DNA of 64,000 nt, from positions 186,001 through 250,000 of the forward strand of contig NZ_WKKE01000003.1 of NCBI RefSeq assembly GCF_009674775.1, in the 5' to 3' direction. Positions 29,400 to 38,124 of the stretch are shown piece after piece (position 1 is the first letter of the stretch; every line of letters begins with the position of its first letter). The notes beneath the pieces were generated by a model. That model worked only from the letters and a program-made list of their open reading frames with translations. It was not told where the DNA came from and did not search any database. Made by a program: the position numbers and the translations under genes. This stretch comes from Flavobacterium sp. LC2016-23 (GTDB lineage Bacteria > Bacteroidota > Bacteroidia > Flavobacteriales > Flavobacteriaceae).

Positions 29400-29513
29400 G
29401 TGTACTAGTGTTAAATGTGACTGATTACTTTTTTTTTCGTCAGTTCATTTTTCACCTCGAGGGAAAGCAGAACGGTGCTGGTTTTAAGCCAGACTTTGCT
29501 TTTGAATTCAGAG

Positions 29514-29545
29514 CAAAACTATTTGCTAAATGCAACATTTACAAA
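29514..29545 (-). promoter_or_regulatory. Promoter of the lipoprotein operon
   Basis: On the minus strand TTTG (29545-29542), a 20-nt spacer and TAGTTTTG (29521-29514) match the Bacteroidetes consensus exactly. The leader to the lipoprotein start is about 105 nt. I see nothing else convincing in the 350-base gap 29400-29747; no clear plus-strand promoter for the divergent gene was found. Confidence 0.7.
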
Positions 29546-29747
29546 TGGTTGTCTGGACATTTACAGTATTTTTACTATCGTTTTTCAGAAAATCGACACA
29601 GCTTTTTTGTGTCCGCTTTGTAGGTTTTTCCTGTTTTTATAGTATATTTGATATATTCATCACTATTTCGTTTGCCCCAACTCTCACTATCATACTTATT
29701 GTATTAAATGGGGGTTCCTACCAATGAAAATAGCTTAAATCTAATCT

Positions 29748-31427
29748 ATGATTGTAAGATATTTCCTTGCAATATCTTTATGCTTTAGTTATTGTATACA
29801 CGCACAAAAGCATATGATTCAAATTCCTGATTCGTTAAAGAGTAAGGATTTCGACTATATATTTGATCGTATCGAAGATGGTAGTATAAGTGATGGTGCT
29901 AGATCAGTATACCTGATCTCATTTCTAATAAAGGCCAAGTCGGAGGAAAACTGGGAGGAACTTTCCAATGGCTATAAGAACTATATCTACTATGCCCCAG
30001 ACCAGTCAAAACTTATCTACGCCGATAGTATGGTTTGGGCAGCTAAAAAATCAAACAACGATGAAATTATAGGATCAGCATACCTGTCAAAAGGCGTTGC
30101 TTACTATAGTCAAAAACGTCTCAAAGAGGCAATGGATATTTACTTAGTCGCCGACTACTACATAAAAAAAACAAATGATCCATACCTCATTCACAAAACC
30201 AAATATCAAATTGGGCAGATAAAACTTTATTTGGGATATTATAACGAAGCGATCGCACTTTTTAAAGAGTGCATCAGCTACTTTAAAGATTCCAATGTCA
30301 GGGCATACTTAAACTCTCTGCATGCATTGGGAGTCTGCTATAAAATGGTTGGCAATCATGGGCTTTGTACTGCTACAAATGAAATAGGTATAAGTGAAGG
30401 AATCAAAACCGGAAACCTCGACATGCAGTCCTACTTCATATTTTCAGAAGGAGTCAACCAATGCCTGATCCGCAATTATGCCATAGGCATTGAAAAGCTG
30501 CAAGATGCATTGCCAGACATTCTGGACAATAAGGACTTTTCCAATGAAATGGTGGGATACTTTTATATTGGAAAATGTTACTGGGGATTAAACAATAAGG
30601 AAAAGGCTCTGAGATACTTTAAAAAAGTTGACCAAATCTATATGAAACGGGATTTTATGCGTCCTGACCTGAGGGAAGCATATGAGTTTATGATTACTTA
30701 TTACAAGGACAAAAATATGATCAAGTTGCAGTTACATTATGTTGAGAAATTACTCGAAATAGATAAGAAACTGCATCATACCTATACCTATCTTCAAGGA
30801 AAAATCCGTAAGGAATATGAAACTAAAGAGTTGCTGGCTGTTCAGCGTACGCTTAAGGGAAGGCTGGATCGGCAGAGCTATAAGAATCAGATATTGTTTT
30901 CTATCATTGGAGTAATGTTCATTGTCATAGTATACGGGATAGTTAATTATTTTAAAAATAAGAAGGAGGCTAGGATTAAGTATGAAGAATTGTTGCAAAA
31001 AATTGAAAACTCAGAAAAGAGTAAAGACAATAAGATAGATGAGCACGATTTTTCAATGAGCAAAGATGCCGAAGACGCAGTTTTAAGCAGTTTGAAGAAA
31101 TTTGAAAATAGTAAAAAGTTCCTTGAAAAGGATCTTAATCTTACTAAGCTGGCAAGCTACTTCAAGACCAACACTAAATATTTATCACTAATAATTGTTC
31201 GTCACAGAAATAAAAAATTCAATGAATATATTAATAGCCTTAAAATAGATAATATTGCCAAGAGGATTCGTAAGGAAAAAAATCTGCAGAATTATACCCA
31301 TGAGGCACTCGCTGATGAAGCGGGATTCAGCAGTACCAGAAGGTTTGTAAAGGCCTTTGTAGCCGATACTGGAATAACGCCTAAATATTTTATTGAAGAA
31401 TTAAAGAAGGAAGATTTTAGCGGATAA
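29748..31427 (+). CDS. TPR-containing membrane sensor with C-terminal AraC HTH
   Basis: 559 aa. Signal peptide (MIVRYFLAISLCFSYCIHAQ), a periplasmic array of TPR-like helices (about 90-350), one transmembrane helix (ILFSIIGVMFIVIVYGIV near 385-402) and a cytoplasmic AraC-type DNA-binding domain (about 450-555; LTKLASYFKTNTKYLSLIIV and HEALADEAGFSSTRRFVKAF). This is a one-component membrane regulator common in Flavobacteria that passes an envelope signal directly to DNA. Probable target: the divergent lipoprotein operon with which it shares a 350-base regulatory gap. Confidence 0.83.
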   Translation: MIVRYFLAISLCFSYCIHAQKHMIQIPDSLKSKDFDYIFDRIEDGSISDGARSVYLISFLIKAKSEENWEELSNGYKNYIYYAPDQSKLIYADSMVWAAKKSNNDEIIGSAYLSKGVAYYSQKRLKEAMDIYLVADYYIKKTNDPYLIHKTKYQIGQIKLYLGYYNEAIALFKECISYFKDSNVRAYLNSLHALGVCYKMVGNHGLCTATNEIGISEGIKTGNLDMQSYFIFSEGVNQCLIRNYAIGIEKLQDALPDILDNKDFSNEMVGYFYIGKCYWGLNNKEKALRYFKKVDQIYMKRDFMRPDLREAYEFMITYYKDKNMIKLQLHYVEKLLEIDKKLHHTYTYLQGKIRKEYETKELLAVQRTLKGRLDRQSYKNQILFSIIGVMFIVIVYGIVNYFKNKKEARIKYEELLQKIENSEKSKDNKIDEHDFSMSKDAEDAVLSSLKKFENSKKFLEKDLNLTKLASYFKTNTKYLSLIIVRHRNKKFNEYINSLKIDNIAKRIRKEKNLQNYTHEALADEAGFSSTRRFVKAFVADTGITPKYFIEELKKEDFSG

Positions 31428-31453
31428 TTTTTACCTTGTCGGCTTTGCAGGGA

Positions 31454-32164
31454 TTATAATTTTTCCTTGTTAGAATTATACTCTTGATGTAATGTGTCTA
31501 ACATCCGCAAAATTATTCCAAAGCACGCCTCATTAGTTTCCGCGAACTGCAATTTTACTTTTTCTGTAAACTTTTTTAATGCCTGAGATCGTACATATTT
31601 TAATTTCTTGACCTCTTCAGCTGAGTTCCTTTCTATGTAACGTTCTGTTAACGTCGTATGATACAAAGTTTGCAGTCTATAAAGCTCTTTATTAGCGTAG
31701 GAATGTCTATGAACCACTGAATTTCTGTCGTTGTAATAATGGTTTAGAATTTGTTTAACTTCCAAGTACAAAGTTTCAAGTGTTGAATCTTTTATTCTTG
31801 GATTACCAATGATTTTCTTATAATTGACTTTGCTCTCGTCAATTTTAAGATAGTATGCCATATTTATAAATTGAAGCAGCCTGTCAGTTACAGATACAAC
31901 CCTGATCATATAATTTTCTACATTGTAAGTTAGATGATCGCCTCTGCTTATCGTATTTTTTTTATTATAGCCGAAATTATTTAAAAGTCCCACAGCATTA
32001 TCCAGCTGGGATAGAAGTGATAAAAAGTGGACAAAATAAAATTGGGTATTATTTACGTAATATTCCAATTCGGTATAATTCTCTTTGTCGATATCCTTCA
32101 GGGTTAGGTCATCTCCAATTTCCAATGTAAAAGTATGGTTGTAAATCTTATCTAAACTGTTCAT
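31454..32164 (-). CDS. HEPN-like protein with RNxxxH motif (first of two)
   Basis: 236 aa, all-helical by eye. NDRNSVVHRHSYANK carries R147-N-x3-H152, the RNxxxH signature of HEPN RNases; placement near the end of a long helix after a tyrosine-rich helical bundle fits the fold. HEPN domains cut RNA in many toxin and abortive-infection systems, but non-catalytic versions exist. It is the last gene of a minus-strand run 35030-31454 (unknown, GNAT, metalloprotease, HEPN, HEPN). An 8-bp inverted repeat lies in the 82-base gap before it. Family assignment is by motif only. Confidence 0.55.
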   Translation of the reverse strand: MNSLDKIYNHTFTLEIGDDLTLKDIDKENYTELEYYVNNTQFYFVHFLSLLSQLDNAVGLLNNFGYNKKNTISRGDHLTYNVENYMIRVVSVTDRLLQFINMAYYLKIDESKVNYKKIIGNPRIKDSTLETLYLEVKQILNHYYNDRNSVVHRHSYANKELYRLQTLYHTTLTERYIERNSAEEVKKLKYVRSQALKKFTEKVKLQFAETNEACFGIILRMLDTLHQEYNSNKEKL

Positions 32165-32199
32165 TTATCATTTATTTAGGATAGTTGCATGACGTTAGG

Positions 32200-32223
32200 C
32201 AAAAGTTTTGGTTTTAACTTTTG
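32200..32223 (-). repeat. Inverted repeat between the two HEPN-like genes
   Basis: CAAAAGTT (32200-32207) and AACTTTTG (32216-32223) form an 8-bp stem with an 8-nt loop in the intergenic gap. It could be an RNA processing site, a weak attenuator or an operator. There is no T-run, so it is not a clear terminator. Confidence 0.4.
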
Positions 32224-32246
32224 GTGAATGAAGATGAATTAATAAT

Positions 32247-33050
32247 CTAAAATCCATCGTCAGGATATTTTATAAAGTCAACATGTTTCAGGCAGTTGCA
32301 AAGTGCATACATTATATTGGTCAGACGTTCATTGATTTTTAGAAAGACATAATCATTCTCTCCTTGCATTTCCAAAAATTCACCGTTCTTAAAAATAAAG
32401 GTAATGCGATCAAACTTGTAAACATAATCTTTCCCCTTATAATAGCCTGCTGAATGGGAAACGCAGTTTCTGAGCTTTGAACAGAACTCGATAAATTCTA
32501 AATCGCTCTTTGCATCTTCAGGATAGCAATCCTTATTAAGCTTGGATAGATATCTGAATTTTCTGGAAAGGGGAATAAAGGTGTTTTTCTTTAATTCAGA
32601 TAATAGGTGCATTTTTTCTTCATCTGGCAAATTTTGACATAATCTGAGGATTTTAGAATTTAAGTCCTTTACCATACCTTCTAAATCTGCATCCGTAACA
32701 ATATCTTCAAAACAAAATGAGAGTGTTGTTTCAAAATTGGTAAATGTATCTACAAACAGCTTTCTGTTTAACTCATTATGGTAAGCCCCTGAAAGCAGCT
32801 CATGATCAGCTATTTCATAAATTCTAGTTACGTGAGGCTGCAGTTCCAAAATGCTTGAATCAAATTTTATGGTTCTGTTTTTTATTTCCTGGCTGATCTT
32901 AAAGAATATTTTGCCATGATAAAACTCGTTGATAATGGAGTACAGGTTCTCAAAGTATGCCTTACGGACATCATTTTCCCTAAATTCAACGGTACGGATT
33001 ATTGATTTAATTTTTAGGGTCAAATCATGAAGTTTGTTCAGATTTTCCAT
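32247..33050 (-). CDS. HEPN-like protein with RNxxxH motif (second)
   Basis: 267 aa, helical. CSKLRNCVSHSAGYYKG contains R194-N-x3-H199, matching the HEPN active-site motif, and is followed by a beta-rich tail (DYVYKFDRITFIFKNGEF). The two HEPN-like proteins are not obviously similar outside the motif. Since HEPN nucleases act as dimers, the adjacent genes might encode a heterodimer or an active/regulatory pair. It lies 51 bases after the metalloprotease gene. Confidence 0.55.
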   Translation of the reverse strand: MENLNKLHDLTLKIKSIIRTVEFRENDVRKAYFENLYSIINEFYHGKIFFKISQEIKNRTIKFDSSILELQPHVTRIYEIADHELLSGAYHNELNRKLFVDTFTNFETTLSFCFEDIVTDADLEGMVKDLNSKILRLCQNLPDEEKMHLLSELKKNTFIPLSRKFRYLSKLNKDCYPEDAKSDLEFIEFCSKLRNCVSHSAGYYKGKDYVYKFDRITFIFKNGEFLEMQGENDYVFLKINERLTNIMYALCNCLKHVDFIKYPDDGF

Positions 33051-33101
33051 ATTATTTTCTTGACCATGTATAAACTAAAATTTGTATATCTTGTTTTCAT
33101 C

Positions 33102-33911
33102 TTATGAATGGAGCAATTCAGGGTACAGCTCACCTATATATTTTTTATCTGTTGCGGAAAGATCATAATTAAAAGGAAATGATTGTTTGTTTTTTGTAAA
33201 TTCTGGCGGAAGATAATATCCCATTATGGAATCTCTATCCACTTCGGAATATCGGATTGTGGTTTTATCATATTCCTGAAAAACATTTTTATCAACATCT
33301 GCTTTTGACCAGCCATGTGTAAAAGCATAATAATTATACACTACATTTTTGTCCCAGTCCATTTTTATATCCGGGCTTTGGTGCTCGTGGATCAGTCCTA
33401 ATGCATGTCCGAATTCATGTAGTACGACCTGCTTATATTCAGGCTCCGGCAGGCTGTCGCTGAGCCACCCAAAATTTATGGTTGCTTTATGTTTATCAAC
33501 ACCCAGTGCATCTGTGCCAATATAGGACCAGCTTCCCGTCGCATCGTAGCCAACCCTTATTTGAGCTTCATCTCTATTATCTGTTCTTTCAAATTTTATG
33601 CTGCAGTGCTCGCTCCAGATCGAGGCGTACTGGAGTACTCTCTGGTCTCTTGCCTTATCGCTGACAAAAAAGAATACTTTTAATGTTTGGTTTGGACGCC
33701 AGAGTTTTCTGGTCTCAGCAGCCATTTCACTAAGATTTGTGAAATCACCAATTTGTGTTAAGAGATGCTGTTTGTGTTGGAATTTTTCCAGGACTATTTT
33801 TTTCTCATTGCTCAAAGATTCAACTTTCAGGTTGTCTGGTCTTTCTTTGAGCGCCAACTTCATTTCCGGGAAATTATTCTGGGTAAGTTTCTTTGTAAAT
33901 TGTACTTTCAT
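33102..33911 (-). CDS. Astacin-like (M12A) zinc metalloprotease without signal peptide
   Basis: 269 aa. The zinc-binding motif HEFGHALGLIHE (165-176) fits HExxHxxGxxH/E of astacins, and the Met-turn is SIMGYY near 228. An N-terminal about 60-residue region precedes the catalytic domain and may be a propeptide-like inhibitor. There is no secretion signal, unusual for astacins, so it is either cytoplasmic or an effector exported by another route. Encoded 30 bases after a GNAT gene and before two HEPN-like genes, it may be a protease that triggers or silences partner proteins; that is inference. Confidence 0.78.
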   Translation of the reverse strand: MKVQFTKKLTQNNFPEMKLALKERPDNLKVESLSNEKKIVLEKFQHKQHLLTQIGDFTNLSEMAAETRKLWRPNQTLKVFFFVSDKARDQRVLQYASIWSEHCSIKFERTDNRDEAQIRVGYDATGSWSYIGTDALGVDKHKATINFGWLSDSLPEPEYKQVVLHEFGHALGLIHEHQSPDIKMDWDKNVVYNYYAFTHGWSKADVDKNVFQEYDKTTIRYSEVDRDSIMGYYLPPEFTKNKQSFPFNYDLSATDKKYIGELYPELLHS

Positions 33912-33941
33912 AATGTATTTATTGCCTGTTTTGAACTGGTT

Positions 33942-34547
33942 CTACTTTTTGTCTTCTAAGGATGTAGCGGCTGTAATTTCAACGATTTCTTCAAACTCTA
34001 TAATTTCAGCTCCTCTGTTGACCATCCGCTTATAAAATCCAGGCACCATTTGAACTAAAAACAGCCTGTAATTATGTTTGGAGGCTATGATGAATATTTC
34101 CCTTATAATTTTTTTCCCATAGCCCTTATGCTGCAGGCTGGGATCTATCAGGATGTTTGAGATTTCAATATTTTTTGATTCCCGATTTATTACAAGTCTG
34201 ATCAACCTGCCACGGCTGTCCGTGGCTGACGTTTTCTCTTTTGTATAAAAATCGATCTCGTCTTGTGCGTTATAGTCACTGTAGGTGTAATTTTTCGACA
34301 TCAGGGGGTTCAAATCAATGAATTTATAAATTGCATCTACAATATGATCATTTATAAAGTATTCATCCTTGCCGTCGATATGCTGGGTAATTTTTCCATC
34401 TTCAATGACATAAAAATTTCCATTGTCAAATTTCACGGTGGTAGAGCCGTCATCTTCTTTTCCCCTGTAGTGACCATTATATCTTAAAAGTCCATCGATT
34501 TCTTTTCCTCCGTGCAGATCCTGATCATATTTTTCTTCTATCGTCAT
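33942..34547 (-). CDS. GNAT-fold acetyltransferase
   Basis: 201 aa. The C-terminal half contains IEISNILIDPSLQHKGYGKKIIREIF, the GNAT motif A with the Q/RxxGxG/A acetyl-CoA loop (HKGYGK), then LVQMVPGFYKRMVNRGAE, matching motif B. The N-terminal about 80 residues (GLLRYNGHYRGKEDDGSTTV) form a separate, beta-rich region I do not recognise. The substrate is unknown. The gene sits 39 bases after an unknown gene and 30 before the metalloprotease, clearly one operon. Confidence 0.7.
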   Translation of the reverse strand: MTIEEKYDQDLHGGKEIDGLLRYNGHYRGKEDDGSTTVKFDNGNFYVIEDGKITQHIDGKDEYFINDHIVDAIYKFIDLNPLMSKNYTYSDYNAQDEIDFYTKEKTSATDSRGRLIRLVINRESKNIEISNILIDPSLQHKGYGKKIIREIFIIASKHNYRLFLVQMVPGFYKRMVNRGAEIIEFEEIVEITAATSLEDKK

Positions 34548-34586
34548 AATTATATTTTTGTTTTTTAAGGTGGAAGTAAATAGTAC

Positions 34587-35030
34587 TTATTTCAATTCTG
34601 CCAGGCGGTCCTTGTCCTTTTGGGAATAATTTCCCCATTCTCGGTCGTTGATTGAAAATAAGCCATCATCAATCTTATTTTGGTAATCATCTACCAGCAC
34701 TTTTCTAATTGTATCAATAGTATCTATTTTAGAAAATGAATTGTCTGTTATATAGAGGTTTCCAAAATTTGTGTAAAGTTCAGCTGGCGATTCTTTATCG
34801 AAAATACCGATTACATACTCTCCTATATTCCCGCAGCTCTGGATTGAAATTTTTATCGGCAGGGATTCATCAATAATTTCAGATACAAATTCTTCCACAG
34901 ACATTATCTCATCTTCCGGTGAAATTATTGACGTTGCTCCAAGCAGAAAAGGAATAGTCAGGCCATTGCTGAAATAGCCTTTGCCGTCAAAATGAGACAG
35001 CACTTTTAACCAGGGGGATTGATTTTCCAT
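34587..35030 (-). CDS. Unknown protein heading the GNAT/metalloprotease/HEPN run
   Basis: 147 aa, acidic, no signal peptide or membrane helix. A central SIQSCGNIGEYVIGIFDK and a C-terminal INDREWGNYSQKDKDRLAELK are the only notable features. It is the first gene after a 180-base gap (35031-35210) and is followed closely by the GNAT gene, so it probably opens the five-gene operon. It could be an immunity or adaptor protein; nothing in the sequence decides this. Confidence 0.5.
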   Translation of the reverse strand: MENQSPWLKVLSHFDGKGYFSNGLTIPFLLGATSIISPEDEIMSVEEFVSEIIDESLPIKISIQSCGNIGEYVIGIFDKESPAELYTNFGNLYITDNSFSKIDTIDTIRKVLVDDYQNKIDDGLFSINDREWGNYSQKDKDRLAELK

Positions 35031-35210
35031 ATATAGTTGTAGAGGTTTTATGACGTATGCCAGTTAGTGTATATATTATTTATTTATTATCTATAAGTTA
35101 TTATCATTCAATATTGGAAAAACTGCCTTTAGTACATCAAAAATTTCTTTGGGCTCCGATAATGCGGCCACTAACATCCTTGATTCAGATAGCTGCTCAC
35201 TCACTTAACA

Positions 35211-36242
35211 TCAATTTTCTTTCTTATAAATATTTTCAATGGTAGTTTCATTCAAAAAAGGTGCGAAATTATTTATCCAGATATAATCTTCAATTACAAT
35301 GTTAATATTCTTTAGTAATATCTCGCGAAGTTCCTGGCTGGTATAGATGGTTTTGAATTTTCTTGTATAATAATTCGTGAGCGCAATTTCATTGCTTTCA
35401 ACGTCATTGGCAAAACTTTCGTAGTCAATTTTTTCGCTGTCGAAATTAGCAATTTCCTGAAGAGTTTGATAATTGAAGTTATTGATCTCGCTTAATTGAT
35501 AATTTAGAATAAGTTCTTTTGTGATAGGCAGATTAAATTCCTGGGATAAATTGGAATCCAAATCTGGATACCCTTTAGACTTTTTATCACTAATCGTATA
35601 AATTAGTTCTTTGTGTAGCTTAAATTTTGGGTTGAAGATCAGACCAGGCTCATAACTTATTTCGTTGTAAAGGCCATTTTCATGAGTAAAGCAATAGCCC
35701 AAATTAATTTGGTCTTTTAACTTCAAAAATAATTTTTGAGAAAAAGGATAGTACGTTGATATGAGTTTGTTAGCAAACTCAAAATTTTCAGACAGCACTT
35801 CTACATTTGGATCAATGTAATTTTTATCGGTAAAGAATTTAAAAATTCTCGTATAGAAGCCTGCAATGCGGGTATCTGTTTCAACAACGATATTTTCAAA
35901 ATTTTGATTGGCCTTATTTGTATAATTGTAGGATCCTGTAATAAATGTCTCGTTGTCTATAATCGAAAACTTGTTGTGGTTAAATTTTGAAATGTGCTGA
36001 CGCCTCACCTCAATCCCGCTTTCTTCAAGATTGTCCAGATGTAAATCAAAGAAGTACTTTTGGTTGACATCATTGTTATCAACCAAAATCTGAATATCCA
36101 GATTTTTGAATTTCTTTAAATCAATTAATTTTGATATTATTCTTTTATTGGTAAACCAAGCGACAACAATTGTTATTGAACTCTTTGCCTTATCAAAGTG
36201 TTCAAGAATAACCTGCTCAATGTTTTGCGTGAATACTTCCAT
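35211..36242 (-). CDS. Phospholipase D-like single-HKD protein (paralogue)
   Basis: 343 aa. SSITIVVAWFTNKRIISKL near the N-terminus and one HKD motif, H89-N-K91...D96 in FNHNKFSIIDNETF, followed by GSYNYT. It shares its opening and HKD layout with the 263-aa protein at 12243-13034 but has a longer, different C-terminus. No signal peptide; probably a cytoplasmic nuclease-like enzyme acting as a dimer. It lies between small unknown genes on the same strand, 134 bases after one of them, so it belongs to the 31-38 kb cluster, although a separate promoter is possible. Confidence 0.75.
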   Translation of the reverse strand: MEVFTQNIEQVILEHFDKAKSSITIVVAWFTNKRIISKLIDLKKFKNLDIQILVDNNDVNQKYFFDLHLDNLEESGIEVRRQHISKFNHNKFSIIDNETFITGSYNYTNKANQNFENIVVETDTRIAGFYTRIFKFFTDKNYIDPNVEVLSENFEFANKLISTYYPFSQKLFLKLKDQINLGYCFTHENGLYNEISYEPGLIFNPKFKLHKELIYTISDKKSKGYPDLDSNLSQEFNLPITKELILNYQLSEINNFNYQTLQEIANFDSEKIDYESFANDVESNEIALTNYYTRKFKTIYTSQELREILLKNINIVIEDYIWINNFAPFLNETTIENIYKKEN

Positions 36243-36376
36243 ATTTCTGTTAACGTTGCGCCTGTAAACGAAAACTGCTGGTGTAAGTATACTTTGTTTT
36301 CTCCTCCATAATAAATTTTGCAGTAAAACGGCCTTACTTTAAAACTTAAAGCTACTTTACTGGCGGATAGTTTATA

Positions 36377-36847
36377 TTATAAATTTAAGAATAAGGATTT
36401 GAATCTGTTTCTTTCAATTTCTTTCTCTTCCTCTTCGGAATCTATATTTCCTTCAAGAAGAACCTCACTGTAAAATAACTCCATCTTTCTTAATAAATTT
36501 TCTAAAGCCATTTGCTCTGAAGGTGTAAAATACATTTTATTCTTTAAGATAAACCCACGTAATGTCTCTATTTTGCCATCTATCTCATATAGTTCAATGG
36601 GAGTGTTTTTACTCAGAACCGTTCTAATTGAATCAATAGAAACGTCCATCATGTTGTCTTTATCTACACAATCAGGATTTATATAGCTAGGGTTGACTTT
36701 TACTCTTAGTGATGTAGGCCCGACCCCATGTATTTCAGAATGTAAATCCGTATAGTTCCCGCAATGTGAGGTTTCAAATGTAATTTCATCGCCTTTGAAT
36801 GCTCTGAAGAAATCCAGTGTTTTATCTAGTGTCAAATTATTAGCCAT
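36377..36847 (-). CDS. Unknown 156-aa protein of the cargo cluster
   Basis: No recognised family. Acidic, with LDFFRAFKGDEITFETSHCGNYTD near residues 11-34, a mid-region IELYEIDGKIETLRGFIL and a C-terminal acidic coiled-coil-like stretch (DSEEEEKEIERNRF). No membrane segment. Its start is 75 bases after the next gene upstream. Likely cytoplasmic; a binding or immunity role is only a guess. Confidence 0.5.
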   Translation of the reverse strand: MANNLTLDKTLDFFRAFKGDEITFETSHCGNYTDLHSEIHGVGPTSLRVKVNPSYINPDCVDKDNMMDVSIDSIRTVLSKNTPIELYEIDGKIETLRGFILKNKMYFTPSEQMALENLLRKMELFYSEVLLEGNIDSEEEEKEIERNRFKSLFLNL

Positions 36848-36922
36848 TATTTTGATGTATGTTTTTATTGGAATGAATAAAATTTAAATATGAATTCACG
36901 ATTTTATATTCGCAGATACTTT

Positions 36923-37171
36923 CTAATTTTTGAAAGCACTAATTGTGAAAATTTCTCCCTGCTGGTCGAGTGATCCTATAGGAGAATAATTTTTTTGTGA
37001 TAGGACAAAGTGCAGAAAGTTAGTTACAGTTACTCGTTCGTTATCGTCAGCAGTGCCTGCTTCTATATTACGAATTGAATTTGCTTCAGTCATGTTTTCA
37101 GGCAAAAGCTGAATCTTTACTACAAACCTTTTATTACCCAGGTTATTTTCATCAATTATTTGAAACTTCAT
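36923..37171 (-). CDS. Unknown small protein
   Basis: About 82 aa from ATG 37171 (MKFQIIDENNLGNKR); the frame is open a further 11 codons upstream, overlapping the membrane-protein gene. It reads as a small beta-rich domain (RFVVKIQLLPENM, ERVTVTNFLHFVLSQ, EIFTISAF). No family recognised. It closely follows the membrane-protein gene. Confidence 0.5.
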   Translation of the reverse strand: MKFQIIDENNLGNKRFVVKIQLLPENMTEANSIRNIEAGTADDNERVTVTNFLHFVLSQKNYSPIGSLDQQGEIFTISAFKN

Positions 37172-37191
37172 AAGTTGTCGTTTAGTTGTTA

Positions 37192-37434
37192 TTAGAGCAT
37201 CCACTTAGCAAATGCAAGAGCTATTATTCCTAGAAAGATAAGAAGACCGCCTGCAAGGGTTAGCAGATTCTCCCAAAAAGGGGTCAGCAGGGAACTTCTA
37301 TAATTTTTAAAACCTTCTCCTCCCAAAGAATTTCGACGATAGAATCTCCTTCTGCCAATAAAAAGTTTAAGGGCAATTCCTATAATTAGTGCTAAAACAC
37401 CGAAAATAATGAGTACAGCATTATCTCTATTCAT
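37192..37434 (-). CDS. Small two-helix membrane protein
   Basis: 80 aa. Helix 1 is NAVLIIFGVLALIIGIALKLF (about 4-24) and helix 2 LLTLAGGLLIFLGIIALAF (about 56-75), joined by a basic loop (GRRRFYRRN). No family recognised. Small membrane proteins beside toxin-like genes may act as pore-formers or anchors; here that is speculation. Confidence 0.5.
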   Translation of the reverse strand: MNRDNAVLIIFGVLALIIGIALKLFIGRRRFYRRNSLGGEGFKNYRSSLLTPFWENLLTLAGGLLIFLGIIALAFAKWML

Positions 37435-37574
37435 ATAATCTCCTTTCTAAATAAACTACGTTTCAAAGCCTAGATTCTGGCAGTAATGAACACTGGGTTC
37501 TAATAACCAATAAACGAATTTACAAAAAAAATACATTGGGTTTTAATAAGTAAGAAGCGGTAAATCAGATGTTT

Positions 37575-37922
37575 CTATGAAAATGCTAAGTTTGTCATTT
37601 CGTTAATCATGGAGATTAATTCATCCACGGTCTGTGAATTTATTATATCAGACTTTTTTGAATTTTCCAGGATTTTAAGAACTTTGCTTTTCCCGTAGAT
37701 TATAATTTGATCTCCCTGCCCTGGCGTATAATTAAAACCTCCATTGCTGAGACTTATATATTCAATTTTTGCAGGAAATTCAGTTTCTAAATCGAGTAAA
37801 ACATATTCTTTCTTTCCTAACTGTAGTCGAATCTCACGGGCCATTTTCTCATCGCCCTTTAGTTCCGTTAGATACAATTTTGTGGTCTCCCTTTGAATTT
37901 TATTTTTTGATTTCCAATGCAT
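37575..37922 (-). CDS. Unknown protein, first gene of the minus-strand cargo cluster
   Basis: 115 aa, no recognised family. Basic N-terminus, then EIRLQLGKKEYVLLDLETEFPAKIEYISL and a helical end. Upstream on the minus strand lies a -7 box TAGTTTTG (37969-37962), but the -33 position is occupied by a 16-bp palindrome (37991-38006), so its promoter is probably regulator-controlled. The HTH gene just upstream is the obvious candidate. Confidence 0.5.
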   Translation of the reverse strand: MHWKSKNKIQRETTKLYLTELKGDEKMAREIRLQLGKKEYVLLDLETEFPAKIEYISLSNGGFNYTPGQGDQIIIYGKSKVLKILENSKKSDIINSQTVDELISMINEMTNLAFS

Positions 37923-37990
37923 GTCTTTTGCGTCTAGGTTTTAATTCCAGTGTTTAAGAACCAAAACTACAAAACAGCTTTTTTCTTTTT

Positions 37991-38006
37991 TTACGGTTTT
38001 CCGTAA
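37991..38006. promoter_or_regulatory. Palindromic operator candidate
   Basis: TTACGG-TTTT-CCGTAA, a perfect 6-4-6 palindrome located where the -33 element of the downstream minus-strand cluster should be (its -7 TAGTTTTG is at 37969-37962). Confidence 0.5.
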
Positions 38007-38124
38007 CCTTGATTAAAGATTGCAAAATACTTCATTTTCTGATGAAAATGTATGCGTATAAATACGTGTTTTTAGCACTATCTTTTGTGATAGAGAATGC
38101 TTATTGAGATTAAAAACGTAGCTG

